From: Pratylenchus scribneri
Taxonomy: Eukaryota > Nematoda > Chromadorea > Rhabditida > Pratylenchidae
Direction: 5' to 3'
DNA: 64,000 nucleotides
Assembly (NCBI GenBank): GCA_030063045.1
Contig: JAQSEB010000102.1
Location: forward strand, 1-64,000
Below the pieces are notes generated by a model. The model had not been told where the DNA came from. It made no database searches and saw only the letters and a program-made list of their open reading frames with translations. Of this stretch, positions 12,358-21,626 are shown one piece after another. Position numbers and translations under genes: made by a program. The number at the start of each line of letters is the position of its first letter. Position 1 is the first letter of the stretch.

Positions 12358-15300
12358 ATGTGCGTTTCCTTTTCCGGCAAGTGTGCCATCGTTTTCATCT
12401 GCCTTTTGGCATCTTTGATTGCCATTTCTGATGGTAATTTTGAATTTACTTACGATTTTATTATCAATTTGCCTCTAAAATTTTAGGCCTCAAATGTCTC
12501 AGCGGTCTCGCCCAAACTGGTAGTGGAATAGATGCATACCAAATGCTGGATTGCGAAGGCGAACAAAATGCATGCTTCATCTCTGATTGTATTTTTTTTA
12601 ATATAATTATAAAAGTGAATAAATAAACAATTGTAGGTGCTGATAAACTTGCGGGAAGCACTGAAAAAGGGTGCAATTCAAAAGCAATCAATGGGAATGA
12701 CCTTGGATGCGATGCTGCTACTAGTACATGCAATGGTGATGATGGCTTAAAAAGTGGTGTGAAAGCGTGCAGTTTCTGCAAGGGCGATTTGTGCAATTCG
12801 GGTATGCAATTAAATTTTTTTTCAATTATTTAATGTTAAAGATTAGAACAATTTTTTATTAAACTTACTTCGCACCACATTTTTTGAAAAAATTAGAAAA
12901 TGTTTGCTTCAAAATGTGTTTTTTAGGGGTTGAGTGAATTCGAAAAGGGGAATACAAATTTAGTATTATTTTTTCAAAAATTAAATTGCTTGAATTATTA
13001 TCAGTTCATAGACCAGATTTTTCCAATCTAAATTACCAAACAAATTATAGTTTATTCGATTTCATCTCGATGAACTCAAGTAAAAATCATGTTTTTGTCA
13101 TCTTCATTTTGAGGGGATGAGCGTCGTGATGATTCTCGGTTTCTGGGCTTTCATTCGGTTCTTGAAGCAATTGGTTCATGACTAATTAAGTCATTGATGA
13201 TTCCCTTCTCTCCGTTTGTTAGATTTCCTCAAACCTGAAAACCTATATATGTTTTTAGCTAAAAATAAAAATTCTACTTCCGAGCAATTATTTATTCATA
13301 TTAGTAAATTGGGTCAAATTTTTTTTGATCTTTAAAATTTTTTCGTGTGTTAAAGGGCAAATTGATCAGAAGCAAGGTAAATTTTTAAATGAATGCAATG
13401 AAATTAATTTTGGATATCAAATTGGGCTCCCTTTTTAATATTTATCTAAAATCAAATTGTATCAAATAATTATTCATTTTAAATTCATTTTCATTTGGTT
13501 TTATTTTTCCAAAAATCATTTTTTTAATGAAAAATGAATTTTCTATATTCATTTTTTAGTGAATCCAAACGATGTATCCCAATGCAATTTTACAATGATT
13601 AATGTCAACAAGGATGCCAATATCAGTACTGATATGAAGGATGGGAATGTGGATACATTGTTGGGCAAAATCGAGGATGGTGATACGAAAGAAATAATCA
13701 AAGGTCGAAAGAACAAAGAATACTTCACAACGGAGGGAGATTCGATGGGATTGCCTGGATTTACAAAGGATAAATTGGAAAAGATCCCAATTGACGTAGG
13801 CAATTCAATTCAATATCATTTTTAATATTTATTTTATTAAGGATGATCCAAAACCGCCAACAAAGAATTTTGACATTGTGGAAATGGGAAATGATGCAAT
13901 GGTCCAGAAACTTTCGGATTGGGCTGATCAAGGTGGTGCCATTCGCAAATTGATCAAAGGTTCGCCGGAATTCTTCAATAATAAATCAAGTGGATTTGTG
14001 AAAAGTCAAGTGCGATATGTGCGAACATTGCATTGCATTCAGGTAATCAAAATGAATGAAAATATTGTTAATTAATTTTGCAGAAAATTGCATATTTGTT
14101 GAAAAAGAGCGAGGGCACTGGGAAGACAGTGGAATATGCAATTGGCGGCATTTGGATTGGTGGAAAAAATGGAAGTCCAACTTCAAAAAAGGTGGGTGGG
14201 GGAGGGGTGAACGGATGCTGGATCAGAAAAATTAGCAGCCAAGATTCATGTCATTTAAACCGAGAGAAATTAGAGTCCGGCGCCGGGCCGGGTCCTTAAA
14301 AACTTGGCGTTTTTTGGGCATTTTTTATGAGCCCCGAACCGGAACCCGGCACATTTTTGGTAATTTTTTCGTAATTTTCCGAAAACCGGTTGTTTTTGCA
14401 GGCCCCGGGTAATTTTTTCTGTAAAAAACCGGAACCGAGCCCGGAGATTTTGGAAAACCGAAATAGAAACATTTGGAATTCTGTTTCCATTTCGCCAATC
14501 TTAGTCTCTTTTGTAAATTGCCAAAAGGCAGAAATTTGATTGATTTTCCCTGGGGCTATTTTCAATATTTAAAGATTGATTTTAATTTTAAAATTTATAA
14601 TCTAATAAAACAATTTGAGATTAAATTTATAAACAATTTTAGAAAAATAGGAAAAATATTCAGATTCAATTAGATAAATGGCATATATATAATTTCCCAT
14701 TTCCCTAATTAGAATGGCATAGAAATTGAGAAGGCAATGAAGAATGTGACCGATTTGAAGAAGGAAATTGGGGAATTAGTGAATGGTGGTGAATTAGATT
14801 GGGCAAAATTGCAGCAGAAACGCGAGGATTTGGCTGATGCCATTAAAAAAGTGGCAGATTTGGAGCAGAAAGAAGGAGGTAAAATAATGGATGATTTCAA
14901 CTTCTTGTGTTTTACTCATTTTATGGAATTATTATTTCTCTAAAAGTGTCTATTTATTTATTGAAATTCGGAATTTACAGGTTCCAGCATGGATTTGATG
15001 GGTCTTATATACGTCAAGGATGCCAAATACTTTGTCCACATTGCTGCCAATGACAATTATAAACCGGTATAAATTAATTAAAAATAAATATAATTAATTA
15101 TTTTCCAGGATTGGCCTAAAGATTCTCCCGGTTGGCCGACACTCATGGACACGACATTTGCGGAGAAACGGTCTGGTGCCGTTGGTGTTAAAGCTGCTGC
15201 GGTAATATTTGAAGCATTTTATTAGACATAAAATTTGCTACAAAATTATATCAAAAGCATTGGTCAATCTTGAATATTTATCGAGTTATGGCCAAAAAAC

Positions 15301-15559
15301 TACCAGAAATATAATTTGAATTAAACTAACAGCTTTTTTTGGCGATAACTTGGTGAATCTTGAATATTGATCAAAGCTTTTAATGTTATTTTTAGCTAAT
15401 TTTATGCCTAATAAAATGCTATAAACAAGGCCGCTACAGCTTTACCACAATTGACACCAGCCCACTTCGTCCGAAAATGTCGTAATTCGGATTCTCCCCT
15501 TCACCTCTTTTCCCTTACAGACTCCAAAGACCACCAAGATTACGAGGATATTTGATTGA
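12358..15559 (+). CDS. secreted Ly6/ET-like N-terminal domain protein, 430 aa
   Basis: Eleven exons join in frame: 12358-12433, 12487-12588, 12637-12801, 13356-13376, 13560-13795, 13842-14042, 14084-14191, 14713-14878, 14981-15066, 15109-15201, 15521-15559. Residues 1-25 (MCVSFSGK...LIAISD) form a signal peptide. Residues 26-114 hold many cysteines, from LKCLSG to the closing CSFCKGDLCNS, and resemble the CxxDxCN end of Ly6/uPAR and nematode ET-module proteins. Residues 115-430 are unlike a classical Ly6 protein: hydrophilic, with a DWADQGGAIRKLIKG segment, a likely helix at 303-358 (KNVTDLKKEIGELVNGG) and a Trp/Pro patch (DWPKDSPGWP). Exon 4 is only 21 nt. No C-terminal hydrophobic GPI signal is visible, so I predict secretion. 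The Ly6-like call rests on cysteine spacing only, and the C-terminal part is unrecognised. Confidence 0.85.
14262..14470. repeat. GC-rich CCGG-word repeat in intron 7 of the Ly6-like gene
   Basis: Words such as GTCCGGCGCCGGGCCGGG, CCCCGAACCGGAACCCGG and GGAACCGAGCCCGG stand out from the AT-rich intron and are partly inverted copies of each other. This resembles the arms of the CCGAAACCG-type elements elsewhere in the window. No target duplication was identified. Confidence 0.5.
15230..15445. repeat. foldback repeat in the last intron of the Ly6-like gene
   Basis: A word block TTGGTCAATCTTGAATATTTATCGAGTTATGG-like is followed after a spacer by its partly inverted copy (GGCGATAACTTGGTGAATCTTGAATATTGATC). 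The block TTTTATGCCTAATAAAATG and TTTACCACAAT follows. The same set occurs at 27895-28090 in the last intron of the cysteine-module gene, so this is a dispersed repeat. Confidence 0.65.
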
Positions 15560-15606
15560 ATGGAAAGGTGAAGAAACAATTCATCAGTCAATAAGACAGA
15601 GAATTG

Positions 15607-15612
15607 AATAAA
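15607..15612 (+). terminator. AATAAA polyadenylation signal of the Ly6-like gene
   Basis: AATAAA occurs 48 bases after the TGA stop in the sequence GAATTGAATAAACAATGG. The position fits a short 3' UTR. Confidence 0.6.
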
Positions 15613-15984
15613 CAATGGTTAACATAAATTCGAATTATTTATAAATGAAAATAAAATTGCAATCATTCTTTTATTTTTAAAATAACGCGCCTGGTTAAAA
15701 TTTGTGCTTCCGGATAGAGGAAAGCGCAGGGCGCTTTAAGGTCCCAATACAGACTTTAAGCCCACTTTCCATGGCTCGCCCCGCTCGCCAATTGGACATT
15801 TTTCGATTACATATTTTCCTATGGAATTTCATTCTCAAATTATTTTAAATTTTATAATTATTTTCAATTATTTCAAATTTTTCAATAATTTATAATTGCA
15901 GAATTGTGTAAATTTTAGCTCAATAATTTTAATTCTTCCAATATTGCATCAGTTTTAAATTTTACATAAAAAAAAGATATTCAA

Positions 15985-16205
15985 TGGGAACACTGTGAAA
16001 CAATTCATGAGGGGATGTCATGTATTTGGAATGCATTCAAGAAGGAACAGATAGCATTCCTTTGCATGATTTTTGAAATCAACTTGACTCTAGCACCCTA
16101 TCGTTTCCGATTCGGACTGGGATTGTTTGGAGAGATAACTATTGTACAAGTATCGGGCCATCCAATTCGATTGGTCGAAGAAAAGAGCAAAAGTAATTTT
16201 AATGA
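15985..16205 (+). pseudogene. decayed copy of the last exon of the cysteine-module gene at 21627
   Basis: The nucleotide sequence around TGTATTTGGAATGCATTCAAGAAGGAAC aligns with the terminal exon at 28380-28552, which reads CIWNAFKKE in its proper frame. Here one base is missing just after GAAGGAAC relative to that exon, so the cysteine frame is lost and soon meets a stop; TGGGCCATCC and other words continue to match further on. No matching upstream exons are nearby. This is a relic of a module-gene 3' exon, on the same strand as the intact gene 5.6 kb away. Confidence 0.75.
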
Positions 16206-16404
16206 TGAAAATGAGTATGGAAAAATTAAAAGATTTGTGAAATTATATGATATTTCGATGGCATTTAATTATTTATCGATTTTATTTATCCATTTTTCTA
16301 GTAAATTTGTTACCCGACCTATGAGTTCTCTGATGGTTGTTGAGGCTGTTCCAATAAAAAACAGAAAATAGAATATTATTTAAATTATTGAAAAATATTT
16401 TTTA

Positions 16405-16455
16405 TATTAGACAAATTCAATGGAATTTACCATCTAAAAATGGGAATTAAAATTA
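16405..16455 (-). pseudogene. relic of the first exon of the glycine-rich gene
   Basis: On the minus strand, CCCATTTTTAGATGGTAAATTCCATTGAATTTG matches the acceptor, start codon and first signal-peptide codons at 9825-9790 with a few substitutions. The similarity then fades and no downstream exon follows. It lies 200 bp from the module-gene relic, so this small interval collects fragments of two neighbouring genes. Confidence 0.65.
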
Positions 16456-17021
16456 TTTTTAAAATGATAAAAATAAATTGCGATATCAGTCGGAAAATAT
16501 AAATTTTTTGGTTTAGGTGTTGAAAAGGAGATTTATAAGTTAAAGATTTTATCACATGTGAGCAGTCTCAAAATTTTTTGCCAAAGTGAAAGTTCAATTA
16601 GAATATTAAAGCCCAAAATTGTCAAGAAATCGGAGTTAAACTGATTGATAGTTTGGTTTTATTAAATTTAAAATTATCCCTCATGCAGACTGCAGATGTA
16701 AATAGAATCATAATGAAAATATAAATTTTAAGAAGAAAAGTGCCGATGAAAAATTTTACAAAAATATTATTTATGCTTAATTTTTTAAGAATGCTTCTTG
16801 TATTGGGAAAATAATAATAAAATAATTTTGATGATGGCCAAAATTACATCATAACCCATATTTGTGAATAATGTATATTTATTATTTAGGCATGAATTGT
16901 CGGAGCTAAAATATCAGGCCCCATCTGTCGGATATTCTTTTTTAATAAATAATATTAAATAAAACTAAAGAGAACAAAAATTAATCTTTTCTGAAATCTG
17001 AATTAATTCAATAATAAAATA

Positions 17022-17060
17022 CGAGCGTTGGGATGCCGCTTCGCGGCATCCCAACGCTCG
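17022..17060. repeat. perfect GC-rich hairpin, 18-bp arms, 3-base loop
   Basis: The left arm CGAGCGTTGGGATGCCGC is the exact reverse complement of the right arm at 17043-17060, separated by TTC. It is conspicuous in AT-rich flanks. Less perfect GC hairpins occur at 20374 and 24246. Confidence 0.9.
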
Positions 17061-17358
17061 CGAATGATTTTAAAATTGAAAAGCTGGAAATCATAAATTC
17101 AACTCGCGTTATCTTCATAATTTTTTCCAAACTTTTAATCCTTATTTATTCTAATTCGATTCGCATCCATTCTACACATTTATTGCTTATTAATTTTCAA
17201 CTATATAATTATTGATTTCCAGTATTAAAAAGGTTGCCTCCATTTAAATCAATTTCATTTATTATCTAATACTAAAAAAATCATTTTCATGAAAATATTT
17301 ATTCATATCAATCCATCATCCATAAAATTATTTGGATCCATCTTCACCCATCATCCAT

Positions 17359-17592
17359 TCACCATTCATTAATCTCCATAGCATTGATATTGCTGTCCAT
17401 TTCATCAGATTGCACTTCATCCTTTGGGAAATCCATATCATCAATGTCCACAATTTCTATCTTTGTAGACGCTTCTTTTCCCGAACATTTGAATGTTTTT
17501 GTTTTCCCAAATAATTTGTGTTTTTGTTCATCCGAACATTTGAATGTTTTTGTTTTCCCAAATAATTTGTGTTTTTGTTCATCCGAACACAA
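17359..17592 (-). CDS. possible C-terminal exon: two 17-aa repeats plus acidic tail, 77 codons
   Basis: The minus frame next to the minisatellite reads two Lys-rich units (CSDEQKHKLFGKTKTFK), then SGKEASTK and an acidic tail (IEIVDIDDMDFPKDEVQ, ending MEINEW) before a stop. These first units carry a T-K-T variant not seen in the rest of the array. The tail looks protein-like, and its composition contrasts with the noncoding flanks. However, upstream units contain TAG in this frame and no 5' exons were found, so this may be a dead gene whose repeat region expanded. Function unknown. Confidence 0.3.
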   Translation of the reverse strand: MCSDEQKHKLFGKTKTFKCSDEQKHKLFGKTKTFKCSGKEASTKIEIVDIDDMDFPKDEVQSDEMDSNINAMEINEW

Positions 17593-18535
17593 TTTGTGTT
17601 TTTGTTCATCCTAACATTTGAATGTTTTTATTTTCCCGAAAAATTTGTGTTTTTGTTCATCCGAACATTTGAATGTTTTTATTTTCCCGAACAATTTGTG
17701 TTTTTGTTCATCCGAACATTTGAATGTTTTTATTTTCCCGAAAAATTTGTGTTTTTGTTCATCCGAACATTTGAATGTTTTTATTTTCCCGAACAATTTT
17801 TGTTTTTGTTCACCCGAGCACAATTTGTGTTTTTGTTCATCCTAACATTTGAATGTTTTTATTTTCCCGAAAAATTTGTGTTTTTGTTCATCCGAACATT
17901 TGAATGTTTTTATTTTCCCGAACAATTTGTGTTTTTGTTCATCCGAACATTTGAATGTTTTTATTTTCCCGAAAAATTTGTGTTTTTGTTCATCCGAACA
18001 TTTGAATGTTTTTATTTTCCCGAACAATTTGTGTTTTTGTTCATCCGAACATTTGAATGTTTTTATTTTCCCGAACAATTTTTGTTTTTGTTCACCCGAG
18101 CACAATTTGTGTTTTTGTTCATCCTAACATTTGAATGTTTTTATTTTCCAGAACAATTTTTGTTTTTGTTCATCCTAACATTTGAATGTTTTTATTTTCC
18201 AGAACAATTTTTGTTTTTGTTCATCCTAACATTTGAATGTTTTTATTTTCCAGAACAATTTTTGTTTTTGTTCATCCTAACATTTGAATGTTTTTATTTT
18301 CCAGAACAATTTTTGTTTTTGTTCATCCTAACATTTGAATGTTTTTATTTTCCAGAACAATTTTTGTTTTTGTTCATCCTAACATTTGAATGTTTTTATT
18401 TTCCAGAACAATTTTTGTTTTTGTTCATCCTAACATTTGAATGTTTTTATTTTCCAGAACAATTTTTGTTTTTGTTCATCCTAACATTTGAATGTTTTTA
18501 TTTTCCAGAACAATTTTTGTTTTTGTTCATCCTCG
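17478..18535. repeat. 51-bp minisatellite, about 20 units, with higher-order variants
   Basis: The unit contains ACATTTGAATGTTTTTATTTTCC, then CGAACAATTTGTG, then TTTTTGTTCATCC. At 51 bp it is a multiple of three, so frames stay open: on the plus strand a 332-codon Phe-rich frame (17569-18567), on the minus strand 17-aa units such as CSDEQKHKLFGKIKTFK. Two blocks (about 17590-17821 and 17822-18103) repeat the same order of variants, and the distal third (18122-18535) is a homogenised CCAGAACAATTTTTG variant. In the minus frame the TCCTAAC variants put a TAG stop in each unit. Confidence 0.95.
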
Positions 18536-18735
18536 ACCATTCTCGGCTTTTTAGCTCTCATTCTTGAACATTCTCGGCTTTTTAGCTCTCATTCTCGACC
18601 ATTCCCGGCTTTTTAGTCTTCATTCTCGACCATTCCCGGCTTTTTAGCTTTCTTTCTCAACTATTACCATTTCGGGACCATTTTCTAATTTTTAGCCTTT
18701 ATTCTCGACCATTCTCGGCTTTTCTACCTTTCATT
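18536..18735. repeat. minisatellite of about 34 bp, CTCGGCTTTTTAGCTCTCATTC
   Basis: Five or so units of ACCATTCTCGGCTTTTTAG followed by CTCTCATTCTCG follow the 51-bp array directly, becoming more divergent with distance. There is no conserved reading frame. Confidence 0.75.
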
Positions 18736-19054
18736 CTCTACAAATCCCTGCTATTATCTTTCATTCTTGACGATTCCCAATTTTATGATTGCTTAGTTCT
18801 CATATTTTACTCTTTAATCTCGTTAATTTTCACTTTTATTCTCGAAAACTACTTTTAATTTTATTATATTTCTCAGATTTTCACATTTCACATCATTCTT
18901 GATTATTTTCGGAAAATTCTCGTCATTTTTTCCCTTCATTTTTTAAAAAATACCGGCATTTTGCTCCCATATCCATGCTTTACCTCTCTTTTACTACTTT
19001 TGTTTCAATTTCATTAATCATAATATACCCAGTCATTTTCTATCCAATATTTTA

Positions 19055-20352
19055 AGGATACTAATTTTTTTACCCAAAAATAGTTTTTTTTACCCAAAAA
19101 AAATATTTTTTTTGCCCAAAAGATTTCCGATATTTTTTTTACCCAAAAAATAATTTTTTTACCCAAAAATAATATTTTTGAAACGAAAATAATCTTTTTG
19201 CCTAAAAATTAATTAAAATTTTCTTTGCACACCTAAAATTGATAATTTTACTTATTCATTAAGAGAAAAAGCTTATAAATTGCTAATAAATAAAGGAAAA
19301 AAATTGTATTTTAATTTTAAAAATTTTATTTATGGAAATATGTAAAAAATGGAATGAAAATAAAAGACAAATGAAAAAACTTGAGCAAATAATAGAAGAT
19401 CAGCGCAGGATTTAGCCGGATATAAGGGGATTAAGGTGGATATAGGGGGATTAAGCTCAGAAATGGATGGGAAATGGCCCGGAAGGCTATTAGAAGGTCG
19501 GGGAAGTGTAACAGAGGACCGGAGATTGGGCGGTATTAAGCTGGATATAGGGAGGTTTAAGACGGATATAGGGGATTAAGGAGGATAAAGCCGGATTAAG
19601 CATCGAAATTGATGGGCGCGAGTTCTGGTTTGGCTATTTTTTTCTGGCTTCGCGAGAATCCTATGCTTCGAATCCCTAACCCTAATTTATAACCCCTAAG
19701 TAAGCTTAATCAGACTTAATCCCCCATTATCCACATTAATCCCCTAATATCCGACTATATCCCGAGTGCTCCGAATCCCTAAACCCCTAGCCCCTAGATC
19801 CCATGCCGCCCCTAACCATAACCCTAATCCCTAGCCCCTAACTAAGCTTAATCCGGCTTAATCCCCTATATCCGTCTTAATCCTCACTATATCCAGCTTA
19901 ATGCCGCGCGGTCTCTTGGCCTCTATTACACTTCCCTCACGTTCCTGTGGCGCCGGGCCATTTCCTGTCCATTCCTGGGCTTAATCCCCCCATCTATATC
20001 CGGCTATATCCTGCGCACCCTCTGGACCTACGGTCGACATCCCCGACATCCCACTGTCCCTCCGGACCATTTCCAATCAATTTCCGGCATTGATCCCCCT
20101 TAATCAGGCTTAACCTCCCCTAATCCGGCTTAATCCCCCTATATCCATCTATACCCCGCTCACTATCAGGGTCTTAGGGCCAACAAAGAAAATTTTAATT
20201 AATTTTTTAGACAAAAAGATTATTTCGTTTCAAAAATATTATTTTTGGGTAAAAAAATTATTTTTTTGGGTAAAAAAATATCAGAAATCTTTTGGGCAAA
20301 AAAAATATTTTTTTGGGTAAAAAAAAAACTATTTTTGGGTAAAAAAACTATT
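19055..20352. mobile_element. large foldback element with ACCCAAAAA-repeat arms
   Basis: The left arm (19060-19240) is built of TTTTTTTACCCAAAAATA-type units, and the right arm (20175-20350) is its inverse (GGGTAAAAAAATTATTTTTTTG). Both arms share TTTCTTTG or CAAAGAAAATTTTAATTAATT at the inner edge. The interior is GC-richer, with many GGATTAAG and CTTAATCC words (CCGGATTAAG, AATCCCCCTATATCC), also partly inverted. No coding frame was seen. The same interior words recur at 22976-23470 and 42420-42910. Confidence 0.8.
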
Positions 20353-20373
20353 ACTCATATTTTAATTGCTTAA

Positions 20374-20417
20374 AGGAGCGCCCGGTCGCCGCTGCGCGGC
20401 TCCCGGCCGCTCCTATT
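20374..20417. repeat. imperfect GC-rich hairpin
   Basis: GGAGCGCCCGGTCGCCGC, TGC, then GCGGCTCCCGGCCGCTCC forms a long stem with few mismatches, just outside the foldback at 19055-20352. The sequence from here to 21626 is AT-rich, and I see no gene in it. Confidence 0.75.
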
Positions 20418-21602
20418 GTCAATTTTCAATTCTTCCACATCCTTTTTTGTAATTTTATATTCTCAGCCAAATAATTTACTTAAATTTTAATAAAAAAAAA
20501 GTATACTCTTACTTAAAATAATTAATTATAATGGAAATATATTATTTTTATAATTAATTATAGTCCATGGCAAAAATATTTACTTTAATTCCCTTTATTT
20601 CTTTATATTTAAATTCTAAAATCTCTTTTTCTTTATTTCTTCACTCTATCATTTAATTTTTGGATAAAAAGTCTTAAAAATTAAAAAAATACAAAACGCC
20701 AATAAAACGCGTAATTTAAACCGTGTTACGTACTAACATGACCCGCTTACTATATAGGATATAGGATCGTTGAATTAAAATAATATATTTGATTTAGAGA
20801 GACAAAAAGTAAATAATATGGAACAAAAAAAGAGAAAAAGAAATTTTGAAAATAGTGATAGGATAAAATGTAAGGAATAAAAGAGAAAAAATATCACAGT
20901 TCTCTCCGGATTGCCAACGCTACAAATTTTCTATTAAAATTTTAAACTCAACTGAATTAATTTAGTCAATTCTTAAAAGCACAGCCATTCGACAAAAAGA
21001 TTCATTCAAATCATTTATGGTCTATCCAGCAGGGAATGAGATCACTGGCAAATTTACAAAAATTCTCGCTGCCACCGAAAAAATTTTTTAAAATTGTCAT
21101 CCACATCCACACCAATAAAGATAACCTACCTCCCACTCCCATAGGATGACGATAAAAGACGTTCCGCCATACCAAAATTTAGTATCTGACTAGGCCTTTT
21201 TACTTATATAATTCAAGTCCTTAGTGAGTTGGCTTTGGCTGCTTTAATTTTATGAGAACTTTTACAATTCAAACATTTATTAATCAAAATGTTTTTGCAA
21301 TTCAAAACATTTTTCAAAAATATTTTTACAAATCAGATTATGTTTCTACCATTAAAAACATGAGCATAAAAATAGGATTAAAGATACAAAAATTTTAAAG
21401 ATGGGTTTATATTAGAGAGGACTTCTATTAGATGGTGGGGGAAGCTTATAAGGCTTATACTTAAAAATTTCATAGAAGAGACCCTCCAGACAGATGTGGC
21501 TTCAATTAAAGTGGGGGAGTGGGCTACTAGAATAAAGATTCTAATAGAGGATTTACATACATTAGAAATTGATGTCCATTTTCTTGCTTTTTAAATTATA
21601 TT

Positions 21603-21614
21603 TATATTATTTAG
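21603..21614 (+). promoter_or_regulatory. candidate spliced-leader acceptor of the 388-aa cysteine-module gene
   Basis: TATATTATTTAG precedes the ATG by 12 bases (GAAAATTTTGAA). The minus-strand paralogue at 61552 has the same layout, with TTTATTTTTAG followed by GGATATTTTGAAA and its ATG. Confidence 0.45.
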
Positions 21615-21626
21615 GAAAATTTTGAA

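Noticed and set aside
16015..16371. 118-codon frame beginning MSCIWNAFKKEQ
   Set aside because: It opens in the module-exon frame but is shifted after the first ten residues relative to the intact exon and has no partner exons. Treated as a relic, not a gene.
19660..20160. CCTAACCCTAA-like words suggesting an internal telomere
   Set aside because: The words are irregular and embedded in a foldback element. There is no run of a constant telomere unit such as TTAGGC.
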